Below, piece after piece: positions 29,305 through 37,164 of a DNA stretch of 64,000 nucleotides. The notes beneath the pieces were generated by a model. It searched no databases. It was not told where the DNA came from and saw only the letters and a program-made list of their open reading frames with translations. Positions within the stretch are counted from its first letter, which is position 1. Every line of letters begins with the position of its first letter. The stretch comes from Clostridium sp. 28_17 (lineage in GTDB: Bacteria > Bacillota > Clostridia > TANB77 > CAG-508). Both the position numbers and the translations under genes were made by a program. The stretch covers positions 4,792 to 68,791 of the forward strand of contig MNRS01000021.1 in NCBI GenBank assembly GCA_001916065.1. Direction: 5' to 3'.

Positions 29305-30348
29305 TTATAATTTATTAACTTCAGTAATCTCTACTCCAGTATAAAAATGCTTTATAATCTCTTCTGCTCTACTTCCATTTTTTGCCATACTATCGGCTCC
29401 CGTTTGACTCATTCCAACTCCATGCCCATAACCTTTAACAGAAAATTTAATATTATTACCATCTCTTGATATTTCAAAATTAGTTGATTTCAATCCAAAT
29501 AGTGTTCTAGCCTCAACACCTGAAATTTCGTGATTTCCAAACTTTACAGTTTTTACTCTTGTGCTTTCTGTATATTCCAATATTTTTATATCGTCACTAT
29601 TTGTAAAATCTATTGATATATCACTATATTTTTCTTTTAGTTTATTTATCAACTCCTCTTGTGAAAGTGTAACTTCTGAAGCATATTGAGTATATGTATT
29701 TTCTCCTGATGTTTCAACACTTTGCAAATATGGATAACCTGTTCCTCCCCATACATTTACAGGTACTTCGGTTATTCCTCCACTATTTGAATGAAAAAAT
29801 GCATCAATTGGTTTATTTTCATATGTTATAATTTTTCCTGAAGTTTCATTTACTGCACTACATATTTTTTGCCAGTTACTTTCTCTTTGATTTTCTTCCC
29901 ATTTTGCTAACCTATCGTCTTTTGAAATCCATGCTTGGCAACATGTTGAATCATCACATATATCTGCATTATCATGCTTTTTATTTAAAATTTTATATAT
30001 TGTATATGTCCTTGCAACTATTGCTTGAGCCTTTAATGCCTCTTGCTCAAATGTTGCAGGCATTTCTGCAGATACTACATTACATAAGTATTCATCTAAT
30101 TTTACTTGTTCTACTTCTCCTGTTTTTTTATGTAATAATGATATTGTTCCATATTTGCTATAATTATATGTATTTTTATTGCTTATTTCTGTTTGATTTT
30201 CAGTAGTTTGTTCCTGCTGATTGTTATCTTGCAATTGCCTTTCTGTTTCTTTTTTTGAACTTGTTGGTGTTGTTCGTTTGGTTAAAAACGCTGGAATAAT
30301 AAAAATTATTAATATAAATGATAGTAGATAAATTAAAATTTTTTTCAA
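29305..30348 (-). CDS. spoIID: Stage II sporulation protein D (lytic transglycosylase)
   Basis: Mother-cell membrane enzyme that cuts septal peptidoglycan during engulfment. It has an N-terminal membrane helix (about 2-21), a polar spacer, and the SpoIID domain with EYLCNVVSAEMP, where the Glu is the expected catalytic residue, then LKAQAIVARTYT and, near the end, KGYGHGVGMSQ. The likely start is the TTG at 30348, eight bases after GGAG; an in-frame GTG at 30357 overlaps that ribosome site. It precedes spoIIQ by 61 bases. Confidence 0.93.
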   Translation of the reverse strand: MKKILIYLLSFILIIFIIPAFLTKRTTPTSSKKETERQLQDNNQQEQTTENQTEISNKNTYNYSKYGTISLLHKKTGEVEQVKLDEYLCNVVSAEMPATFEQEALKAQAIVARTYTIYKILNKKHDNADICDDSTCCQAWISKDDRLAKWEENQRESNWQKICSAVNETSGKIITYENKPIDAFFHSNSGGITEVPVNVWGGTGYPYLQSVETSGENTYTQYASEVTLSQEELINKLKEKYSDISIDFTNSDDIKILEYTESTRVKTVKFGNHEISGVEARTLFGLKSTNFEISRDGNNIKFSVKGYGHGVGMSQTGADSMAKNGSRAEEIIKHFYTGVEITEVNKL

Positions 30349-30440
30349 TATGATCACTCCGTTTTGTATTCTGTAATAGATTTTAAATTAAATTCTATTT
30401 TGATAATATTATGTAATTTAAAATTCTATTTTAATAATAA

Positions 30441-31169
30441 TTATGCAGAGGTTAATTTTGCTTTCATTTCATTTAATATTTTGCGTTCAATTCTTGAAAC
30501 CTGAACCTGGCTAATTCCAAGAATTTTTGCGACTTCAGTTTGCGTCTTTTCTTTAAAAAATCTTAATAAAATAATTTCTTTATCTCTATCATGCAATTCA
30601 TTTATCAATTGATTTACAACCATTCTATTTGTAATTATTTCTTCCTCATTTTTTCCAGTTGATATTTTATCAAAAATTGTCATTTGCTTGCCTTCTTTAT
30701 TTTCGGCATTTGTTGCTGCGTCCATTGATTCAACTGCATTTGTTGATTCCATTGCAATTATGGCATCTTCTTTTTGTATTTTTAATTCCTTACAAATTTG
30801 TTCTAAAGTAATTTCTTTTCCATTTAATAAATAATGTCTTTTTAATTCATTTATTTTTGTGTTTAGTTCTTTTATACTTCTACTAACTTTAATTGGCCCG
30901 TCATCTCTTATAAATCTTTTTATTTCTCCTAATATGTATGGTACTGAATATGTTGATAGTTTTACTTCAAAATTTGTGTCAAATCTTTTTATTGATTTGA
31001 TAAATCCTATACATCCAATTTGATATAAATCTTCTACTTCATATCCTCTGTTCATAAATCTTTTTACTATACTCCAAATAAGTCCATTATTTTCTCTAAT
31101 AAGTCTGTCCATTTCAAATTTGTCACCATCTTGGGCTCTTTTTATTGAATTTATATTATTTTCATACAT
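30441..31169 (-). CDS. sigF: Forespore sigma factor SigF (SpoIIAC)
   Basis: First compartment-specific sporulation sigma factor. The 242 residues show region 2 (EDLYQIGCIGFIKSIKRFD, then STYSVPYILGEIKRFIRDD), region 3 and region 4 (DKEIILLRFFKEKTQTEVA, then GISQVQVSRIERK). It could be confused with SigG, but it directly follows spoIIAA and spoIIAB, which defines spoIIAC. The gap after spoIIAB is 19 bases, so SpoIIAB and SigF should be made together. Confidence 0.95.
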   Translation of the reverse strand: MYENNINSIKRAQDGDKFEMDRLIRENNGLIWSIVKRFMNRGYEVEDLYQIGCIGFIKSIKRFDTNFEVKLSTYSVPYILGEIKRFIRDDGPIKVSRSIKELNTKINELKRHYLLNGKEITLEQICKELKIQKEDAIIAMESTNAVESMDAATNAENKEGKQMTIFDKISTGKNEEEIITNRMVVNQLINELHDRDKEIILLRFFKEKTQTEVAKILGISQVQVSRIERKILNEMKAKLTSA

Positions 31170-31188
31170 ATGTATACTTACCCCTATT

Positions 31189-31668
31189 TTATTCTTTTGT
31201 TATAGCACTTAACTGACTTTCATCAATTTCCTCTTCTTGCTTTTTTATTGTTTTTGTTAATGTAACTTTTGTACCTAGCCCAACAATTGATTCAACTTTC
31301 ATTGTGTCCATAAAGCTTTCCATTATTGTAAATCCCATTCCTGACCTTTCTAAATTTGGTTTTGTTGTGTATAATGGTTCTTTTGCTACATCTACGTTTT
31401 CTATTCCTTTTCCATTGTCTGAAATTTGAATTATTATTTCATTGCCCTTTAATTGTGCATTTATTTTTATTATTCCCTGTCTGTTTTCATATGCATGGAT
31501 TATGCAATTTGTAACTGCTTCTGATACTGCCGTTTTTATGTCTGCAAGTTCCTCTATTGTAGGGTCTAATTGTGATGCAAATGCAGCAACTGTTATTCTT
31601 GCAAATGCTTCATTTGCTCCTTTATTTAAAAATTCTAATTTCATTTCATTTTCAATCTGTTCTTTCAT
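31189..31668 (-). CDS. spoIIAB: Anti-sigma F factor SpoIIAB
   Basis: Serine kinase and anti-sigma factor of the GHKL family, 159 residues. The N-box [14 protein letters not shown], the G1 box SDNGKGIE and the G2-type [15 protein letters not shown] are all present. It binds SigF until dephosphorylated SpoIIAA displaces it. GGAAAA lies upstream of the ATG. Unusually, a 104-base gap with two hairpins lies between spoIIAA and this gene, which in Bacillus are adjacent. Confidence 0.95.
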   Translation of the reverse strand: MKEQIENEMKLEFLNKGANEAFARITVAAFASQLDPTIEELADIKTAVSEAVTNCIIHAYENRQGIIKINAQLKGNEIIIQISDNGKGIENVDVAKEPLYTTKPNLERSGMGFTIMESFMDTMKVESIVGLGTKVTLTKTIKKQEEEIDESQLSAITKE

Positions 31669-31702
31669 AATCTTTATTTTCCTTTCAATGTATTTATGTT
31701 GT

Positions 31703-31766
31703 AAAAGTTGCTTAACTTTTATAAATTTTATATATTAGGAAAGTTGTATAACTTTCATAATATATA
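31703..31766 (-). other. Two hairpins in the spoIIAA-spoIIAB gap
   Basis: AAAAGTT-GCTT-AACTTTT lies at 31703-31720. A larger stem (TATATATT/AATATATA outside, GAAAGTT-GTAT-AACTTTC inside) lies at 31729-31766, just after the spoIIAA stop. The two inner loops are nearly the same sequence. They could affect mRNA stability or read-through. Confidence 0.65.
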
Positions 31767-31772
31767 AAAAAA

Positions 31773-32084
31773 TTATAATTCAGTTACTGGAATTAATTTT
31801 AGAATCCCACTCATTTCAAATATTTTCCTTACACTTTGAGTTAAATTTGCAACTTCTAGTTTTCCTCCAAGCATATTGGCAAATTTGTATCTTCCTATTA
31901 TTAACCCTATTCCTGCACTATCCATGAAAGTAACACTATCAAAATCAAACACAACTTTTCTAGGCATATATCTTTCAATTTCATAATCTGCTTTCCTCCT
32001 TATCTTTTGTACACTACAGTCATCAATTTCATCTGTAATTTTAAAAACCAACATTTTTTTGTCTTCATAAAATTTTGATTCCAT
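31773..32084 (-). CDS. spoIIAA: Anti-anti-sigma factor SpoIIAA
   Basis: STAS-domain antagonist of SpoIIAB, 103 residues. The phosphorylated Ser is in FMDSAGIGLIIGR near residue 57, and the VVFDFDSVTF strand before it is typical. AGGAGG is 13 bases before the ATG, longer than usual, and no better start is seen. It opens the spoIIA operon; a SigA-like promoter and two Spo0A-type boxes lie upstream. Confidence 0.95.
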   Translation of the reverse strand: MESKFYEDKKMLVFKITDEIDDCSVQKIRRKADYEIERYMPRKVVFDFDSVTFMDSAGIGLIIGRYKFANMLGGKLEVANLTQSVRKIFEMSGILKLIPVTEL

Positions 32085-32162
32085 ATTTAAAGATGTTCCT
32101 CCTTTCAGTTATGTTCTATTCTTGTACATAACTTTTAAAGTTTTCTTTTGCTTTATGTATGT

Positions 32163-32191
32163 ATTATAATTCTTTTTCCAGTTTTTTCCAA
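32163..32191 (-). promoter_or_regulatory. Promoter of the spoIIA operon
   Basis: On the minus strand TTGGAA (32191..32186), 17 bases, TATAAT (32168..32163). The same stretch has a GGAAAAA and a GAAT at roughly SigH-type spacing, so the sigma factor cannot be decided from sequence. Confidence 0.6.
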
Positions 32192-32208
32192 TAGCAAAAA
32201 AGTAGAAG

Positions 32209-32239
32209 TTTTGTCGATTTTATAGAAGTTTTCGACAAA
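32209..32239. promoter_or_regulatory. Two Spo0A-type boxes upstream of spoIIA
   Basis: TTTGTCGAAAA on the minus strand (32239..32229) is a full match to the 0A box. TTTGTCGATTT on the plus strand (32210-32220) is a one-base variant in the opposite orientation. They lie about 25 and 45 bases upstream of the -35 hexamer, suitable for activation. Confidence 0.75.
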
Positions 32240-32244
32240 AAAAT

Positions 32245-32273
32245 AAAACTGAAAATTTTAAATTTCCAGTTTT
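32245..32273 (-). terminator. Terminator after the gerW-like gene
   Basis: AAAACTG-AAATT and AATTT-CAGTTTT pair with a short loop; on the minus strand a T-rich run follows. It separates the gerW-like unit from the spoIIA promoter region. Confidence 0.75.
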
Positions 32274-32344
32274 AACTCTGCTTTTTATCTTACTCAAAAA
32301 TTGATACTTTAAATAAATTTGTTTGTGCGCGAAAATTCATAAAA

Positions 32345-32891
32345 TTATTCTACATTATTATTTTCTACGTTATTATTATTTTTTGCTTTCATATTATTAT
32401 CTTCTTCTTTAGCATTATTAATATCTTTATTATTTCTTTTTTGCATTTCTTTTAATATTTTTTCTGTTTCTTCTTTTTTATTGCTTACAATTCTATTCAT
32501 CATATTATTTGTCTTTTCCATTAAATCTGGAACATAATCTAATAACTTATCTAAACTTGATGAATGGCATACTGGCATAAGTTTTATATTATTTTCTTGA
32601 ATTATCAAAAATGCAACTGCATTAATTGTAACTCCTGCCCCTGCTCCGTCCTCCAAATGGTAATCTATACTGTATTTGTTCTTCTTTTTCTACTTTTTTA
32701 TATTCATCAATTGTTTCACCTTTGAACTCACTACCACCAGCAGCAAATCCAAAAGATACTTTTGATATTGGTATTATTACTATATTATTGGATGTTTCTA
32801 TAGGTTCACCAATTATTGTATTTACATCTATCATATCTTTAATACTGTTCATAGCCGTAGTCATAAGGCCTTCTATTGGATGTTCGCTCAT
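32345..32891 (-). pseudogene. gerW: GerW (YtfJ) family spore protein, frameshifted
   Basis: Two overlapping frames together rebuild one GerW/YtfJ protein. The first reads from the ATG at 32891 (MSEHPIEGLMTTAM) through IPISKVSFGFAAGGSEF to LPFGG and then goes astray; the second continues with AGAGVTINAVAFLII and LMPVCHSSSLDKL. Removing one base at 32648 (an extra C on the minus strand within GGAGGACGGAGC) restores the family sequence. The C-terminal 45 or so residues are Asn/Lys-rich. This is a real one-base disruption, an assembly error, or recoding. GGAAAGGTG precedes the start. In Bacillus the same DUF2953-gerW gene pair is ytfI-ytfJ. Confidence 0.85.
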
Positions 32892-33462
32892 TTTTATCAC
32901 CTTTCCTTTTCTTATTTACGATACATATTGTATTTATAATATGTATCATTTTTATTTGAAATATACTTGAAATTTCTATATTTAATAAATTTTTATCAAG
33001 ATATACGGGTTCTACTAAAAATACTTGCTTATCATTATATTTTTTTATTTGTTTGCTTAAAAATATTGCTATAAATGTACTTATAACTGGTATTGTAAAT
33101 GCTGTTAATGCTGCATTTTCTGTTCCTATACTTATTTTTAAATTTATTTCTTTTATTTCTGGTTTTATATTTTTTAGTGATTTTATTAATTCCTTATCAA
33201 TATTTGCTTTATTTTCTATTATTTTAGTTTTTTGTTGTTTTATTTTTTCTTGTAGCTTTTGATTATTTATTATCTTTTTGCTATTTAATTTTATTTTTAA
33301 GATTGGTATAAATCCTAATGTATATACTACCATTTTTATTTGATATTCTTTATTTAAATGTGGTTTTTCATTTGTTGATATTTTTAGATTTTGTATTTGA
33401 AATTTTATTTTTATTGTTATACACATAATTATTATAGTTAAAATTATAAAAAGAAAAACCAA
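32839..33462 (-). CDS. DUF2953 membrane protein (YtfI-like)
   Basis: A 207-residue protein with an N-terminal membrane helix (about 1-17) and a second hydrophobic segment (about 120-137); the pattern and its place directly before gerW fit the DUF2953 family, which includes YtfI in Bacillus. The start is a TTG at 33462 with GAGGGTG upstream. Its 3' end overlaps the beginning of gerW by about 50 bases, longer than usual. A spore-related role is inferred from the neighbour only. Confidence 0.75.
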   Translation of the reverse strand: MVFLFIILTIIIMCITIKIKFQIQNLKISTNEKPHLNKEYQIKMVVYTLGFIPILKIKLNSKKIINNQKLQEKIKQQKTKIIENKANIDKELIKSLKNIKPEIKEINLKISIGTENAALTAFTIPVISTFIAIFLSKQIKKYNDKQVFLVEPVYLDKNLLNIEISSIFQIKMIHIINTICIVNKKRKGDKNERTSNRRPYDYGYEQY

Positions 33463-33537
33463 TATATCACCCTCTTTTTAAGTAATAATATTAGTTTTTC
33501 CTTTTTTTTGGTATTTAAACTTTTTTATCTATATTTT

Positions 33538-34095
33538 TTATCTTTGTCCTTCTTTTTCTTTGCATTCTTTGTAATTACGATATTCTTTTAGTGCCATTAA
33601 AATTTCTCTATCAAATATCTCTTTTCTAAAATTGTCTGTTTTATTATTTTGAACTTTATATTCTATTACTGATAAATTTTCAAACTCAACAATAAGATTT
33701 TTTTGTTTCTCACTTTCCGATAGTCTTTGTTTTTCAATTTTTATTTTTTGATTTGTTTTTAATGCATAAAAAGATGTTTTCCTAACTCTATTTATTTTTT
33801 TATCGGCTTTTCTATCATAATAATTTTGATTATATGTTTCTATTTGTAAAAAAGGTTTCTCATTTTCAATATCAGTATCTATAAATATATCTATCCCTGT
33901 TTCTTCTAATATTTCTCTTCTTAACGCTTCCTTTTCTGTTTCATTTTCATCTATCTTCCCTCCAGGAAGCATATATAAACCAGCATATTTCACTAAAAGT
34001 GCTCTTCCATCATTATTTAAAATAACTGCTCTAACCTTATCTTTTACTTTTTGATATTCTATGTTTTCTTTATAATCGAACATTAATTGCTTCAT
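33538..34095 (-). CDS. Nudix hydrolase
   Basis: Cleaves a nucleoside diphosphate linked to another moiety. The 185-residue protein has a full Nudix box from GKIDENE to REILEETGI (residues about 47-68), preceded by LYMLPGG. The C-terminal 80 residues are charged and helical and suggest nothing about the substrate. GGAAAGGAA lies upstream of the ATG. It lies between scpA and the DUF2953-gerW pair. Confidence 0.9.
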   Translation of the reverse strand: MKQLMFDYKENIEYQKVKDKVRAVILNNDGRALLVKYAGLYMLPGGKIDENETEKEALRREILEETGIDIFIDTDIENEKPFLQIETYNQNYYDRKADKKINRVRKTSFYALKTNQKIKIEKQRLSESEKQKNLIVEFENLSVIEYKVQNNKTDNFRKEIFDREILMALKEYRNYKECKEKEGQR

Positions 34096-34208
34096 ATTTA
34101 CTGATATTCCTTTCCTACAAGGTTCAAAATTTGATTTTAAATATTGTATTTTACAATTACTTTTTCAAACTTTTTCTCCAAATCTAATTAGATATTTCAA
34201 TAACAATC

Positions 34209-34955
34209 TTATTTTTTCTTTTCTTCAACTGTTATATCTCCAAAAATTTCTTCTTGACTTGTTTCTACTTTACTTCTTCGAGATAATTCAAGTAATCCGC
34301 TAAAAGCAGTTACCACTTCTTGTTTTTCACGTTTTTTAATTGGAAACAATTTATTAAAAACAAATTTCTTTTGTTTTGCTAAAACTTTATACATTTCTTT
34401 TACTTTATCAGCAACAGTATATTTATCAACTAATGCAATTTTTTCAATATTTTTTGCATTTTGATTTATTTTAACACTATTTCGTTCTATCAATTGTTTG
34501 TATACATCTGGTATTTTTTCAGGGCCATAATCTTTTTCTAATTTTTGCTTTGGCAATTCTATTTCTTCTTGTCCTTTATAAAATCTATTTGTAAATATGA
34601 GATAATTTTCCTTAAGTATTTTGCTTATTTCCTTGAATTTTTTATACTCAATTATTCTTCTAATAAGTTCTTCCTCTGTTATTTCTTCTTCTTCCTCTTC
34701 TTGTTTTGGTAACAGATTTTTAGATTTTAAATATAAAAGTGTTGAAGCCATAACTATAAATTCACTTGCAATTTCTAAGTTCATTTCTTCCATTGCATTT
34801 AAATATTCTATATATTGATTTGTTATTTCTGTTAGATTTACATCATAAATATTCATTTTATTTTTATCTATTAGGTAACATAATAAATCTAATGGTCCTT
34901 CAAAATTATCTATTTTTATTGAATATTTTTTAGTTTCTAGTGTTAATATTGACAT
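34209..34955 (-). CDS. scpA: Segregation and condensation protein A
   Basis: Kleisin subunit that bridges the SMC heads in chromosome condensation. The 248 residues open with the SIKIDNFEGPLDLLCYLIDK block and show the family pattern ASEFIVMASTLLYLKSKNLLP near 65-85 and a C-terminal winged helix (VVTAFSGLLELSR). AAGGAG lies before the ATG. scpB, its usual downstream partner, is absent here. Confidence 0.95.
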   Translation of the reverse strand: MSILTLETKKYSIKIDNFEGPLDLLCYLIDKNKMNIYDVNLTEITNQYIEYLNAMEEMNLEIASEFIVMASTLLYLKSKNLLPKQEEEEEEITEEELIRRIIEYKKFKEISKILKENYLIFTNRFYKGQEEIELPKQKLEKDYGPEKIPDVYKQLIERNSVKINQNAKNIEKIALVDKYTVADKVKEMYKVLAKQKKFVFNKLFPIKKREKQEVVTAFSGLLELSRRSKVETSQEEIFGDITVEEKKK

Positions 34956-34979
34956 TGTTTTCTCCTTGCTTTTCCAGCC

Positions 34980-35423
34980 TTATTTTTCAATTGCTTTTTT
35001 TATATTTTCTGATTTATATCCTTTTTTTAATAAATATTGTTTTATTTCGTCTTGTTCCATAAATAGTGATTTTTTGTATATAATATTCGATATTGATTTT
35101 ATTTCATATTCTTCTAACTCTTCTTTGTTTTCGTAAATATAATCTTCAATATCATTTTTATTTAAACCTTTTGCTAAAAGTTTATATTTTAATTCTTTTA
35201 TTGATAAATTTTTAAGAATAATGAAGTTGTTTACTGTTCTTCTTATATAATCATTGTCATTTATATATTTAGCCTCTTTTAAATATTCAATTATATCTTC
35301 TAACATATTTTCATCTAATTCTTTTGCGAATTTTCTTCTAACTTCATTTTCACTTCTCTTTTTATAAAGTATGTATTTTAATATTTTTGTTTTTCCTTTA
35401 TCAAATTCTTCTATTGTATACAT
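34980..35423 (-). CDS. recX: Regulatory protein RecX
   Basis: Modulates RecA filaments. The 147-residue protein has the three-helix repeats of the family: RSENEVRRKFAKE, then IEYLKEAKYINDNDYIRRTV and IKELKYKLLAKGL, with YLLKKGYKSENIKKAI at the end. The ATG at 35423 is chosen because GGAAG is six bases before it. It is separated from recA by a repeat-rich coiled-coil gene instead of following it directly. Confidence 0.92.
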   Translation of the reverse strand: MYTIEEFDKGKTKILKYILYKKRSENEVRRKFAKELDENMLEDIIEYLKEAKYINDNDYIRRTVNNFIILKNLSIKELKYKLLAKGLNKNDIEDYIYENKEELEEYEIKSISNIIYKKSLFMEQDEIKQYLLKKGYKSENIKKAIEK

Positions 35424-35447
35424 TACTACTTCCAATCTTTTTATTGT

Positions 35448-35948
35448 TTATCTAGCAAATTTAATTTTCATTCTTGTATCTGCTATTTCATAGTCAAATT
35501 TTTTATGCTCAGTTTCATTTTTTTCTATATATTTATCTATTTTCTCGTTAAGTTCTTTTGTATTTTTTGTTTGAGCAATAAGAATTTGTGCTATATTAGA
35601 ATTTACTACTATATCTAATTTATTATTAACTTGCTCAAAGCCTTTATCCATTTTATCATTTGTTTCTTTGATTTTATCATTAACTTCTTTAAAGCCTTTA
35701 TTCATTTTATCATTTGTTTCTTTAATTTTATCATTAACTTCTTTAAAGCCTTTATTCATTTTATCATTTGTTTCTTTGATTTTATCATTAACTTCTTTAA
35801 AGCCTTTATTCATTTTATCATTAACTTCTTTAAAGCCATTATCCATTCTTTGTTCCATTTTGTCCATTCTTTCATCCATTTTTTCAAATCTTTTATCTAT
35901 TTTATCAAATCTTTGATTCAACATTTCAAAAAGTTCTTTATTATCCAT
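35448..35948 (-). CDS. Coiled-coil protein with 18-residue tandem repeats
   Basis: A 166-residue protein that is helical almost throughout. Residues about 38-102 are in-frame tandem copies of an 18-residue unit (GFKEVNDKIKETNDKMNK), preceded by related shorter heptad repeats (DKMEQRMD type) and followed by a less repetitive tail. I recognise no family, though long amphipathic helices of this type occur in phage-tail-like and polymer-forming proteins. It lies between recA and recX, closely spaced on both sides (25 bases to recX), and so probably in their transcript. Confidence 0.8.
   Translation of the reverse strand: MDNKELFEMLNQRFDKIDKRFEKMDERMDKMEQRMDNGFKEVNDKMNKGFKEVNDKIKETNDKMNKGFKEVNDKIKETNDKMNKGFKEVNDKIKETNDKMDKGFEQVNNKLDIVVNSNIAQILIAQTKNTKELNEKIDKYIEKNETEHKKFDYEIADTRMKIKFAR
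35641..35835 (-). repeat. 54-bp coding tandem repeat
   Basis: Three full 54-base units start at 35641, 35695 and 35749, and a shortened fourth of 33 bases starts at 35803. They differ by only one or a few bases and keep the reading frame. Such near-identical units can gain or lose copies by slippage. Confidence 0.95.
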
Positions 35949-36009
35949 GTACCCCCCTCCTTCCTTCTATAAATAAATTCGAAATAAATTTTAATATTTT
36001 ATTAAAAAA

Positions 36010-37071
36010 TTATTCTTCGTCTTCAAATTCTCCATCTTCGTCAACTTCTGGTAATTCTTCACCTAGACTATCTTGGAATGCTTTAGCAAAATTTGCTCTA
36101 ACTTTTTGCTCAACATCTGCTAAAATTTCTGGATTTTCTTTTAGGTATTTCTTAACATTTTCTCTTCCTTGTCCAATTCTATTACCATCATAACTAAACC
36201 ATGAACCGCTCTTTTCTATTATGTCCATGTTTACAGCCATGTCTAAGATATTTCCTGCTTTAGAAATTCCTTCTCCATAAACAATATCGAATTCAGCCTC
36301 TCTAAATGGTGGAGCTACTTTATTCTTTATAACTTTTACTCTAACTCTATTTCCTTTAACTTCTCCATCTTGTTTGATATTTTCTATTTTTCTTATATCA
36401 AGTCTTACTGACGCATAGAATTTTAGTGCTCTACCACCTGTTGTTGTTTCTGGATTTCCAAACATTACTCCTATTTTTTCTCTTAATTGGTTGATAAATA
36501 TTAATACTGTTTTTGTCTTGTTTATTGCTCCTGCTAATTTTCTTAAGGCTTGTGACATTAATCTTGCTTGAAGACCCATGTGAGAATCTCCCATGTCTCC
36601 GTCAATTTCTGCCTTTGGAACCAACGCCGCAACAGAGTCTACTACTATTACATCTAAAGCTCCACTTCTTATTAAACTTTCTGTTATTTCAAGTGCTTGT
36701 TCTCCTGTATCTGGTTGAGATACTATTAAGTTATCTATATCTACACCTAATTTTTTTGCATATACTGGGTCTAATGCATGTTCTGCATCTATAAATGCTG
36801 CTTCTCCGCCCATTTTTTGTGCTTCTGCAACTACATGTAATGCAAGTGTTGTTTTACCTGATGATTCAGGTCCAAATACTTCTATAATTCTTCCTCTAGG
36901 AACCCCTCCTATACCTAAAGCCATATCTAGACTTAATGCTCCTGTTGGAATTGCTTCTATTTCCATTGCTTTAAATTCTCCAAGTTTCATTACTGAACCT
37001 TTTCCAAATTGTTTTTCTATTTGACTCATTGCTGCCTCTAGAGCCTTTTTCTTTTCTGTATTTTCTGCCAT
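36010..37071 (-). CDS. recA: Recombinase RecA
   Basis: Forms filaments on single-stranded DNA, drives strand exchange and triggers LexA cleavage. The 353 residues have Walker A GPESSGKT near residue 66, the DAEHALDP segment, [14 protein letters not shown] and the L2 region [10 protein letters not shown]; the tail is acidic. GGAGG is eight bases before the ATG. A TTGACA promoter with a LexA-like palindrome in its spacer lies upstream. Confidence 0.98.
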   Translation of the reverse strand: MAENTEKKKALEAAMSQIEKQFGKGSVMKLGEFKAMEIEAIPTGALSLDMALGIGGVPRGRIIEVFGPESSGKTTLALHVVAEAQKMGGEAAFIDAEHALDPVYAKKLGVDIDNLIVSQPDTGEQALEITESLIRSGALDVIVVDSVAALVPKAEIDGDMGDSHMGLQARLMSQALRKLAGAINKTKTVLIFINQLREKIGVMFGNPETTTGGRALKFYASVRLDIRKIENIKQDGEVKGNRVRVKVIKNKVAPPFREAEFDIVYGEGISKAGNILDMAVNMDIIEKSGSWFSYDGNRIGQGRENVKKYLKENPEILADVEQKVRANFAKAFQDSLGEELPEVDEDGEFEDEE

Positions 37072-37115
37072 TATAATTTCCTCCTTAAAATATTGAACTT
37101 TTGTTTGATAACTAC

Positions 37116-37145
37116 TTTATATCACTAAACACTTGTTTTTGTCAA
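37116..37145 (-). promoter_or_regulatory. recA promoter with LexA-like palindrome in the spacer
   Basis: On the minus strand TTGACA (37145..37140), 18 bases, TATAAA (37121..37116). The spacer has AAACACTTGTTT (37127-37138 on the plus strand), close to the Gram-positive LexA pattern GAAC-N4-GTTC with one change in each half. Confidence 0.6.
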
Positions 37146-37164
37146 TACATTTTAAAAATATTTT

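Noticed and set aside
32345..32656. Separate 103-aa protein starting MEDGAGAG
   Set aside because: It is the C-terminal part of GerW in a shifted frame; the proposed start would be a TTG without a ribosome site of its own.
35641..35835. Regular 54-bp direct repeats that might suggest a CRISPR array
   Set aside because: There are no unique spacers; the units are contiguous, in frame and encode an 18-residue helical repeat.
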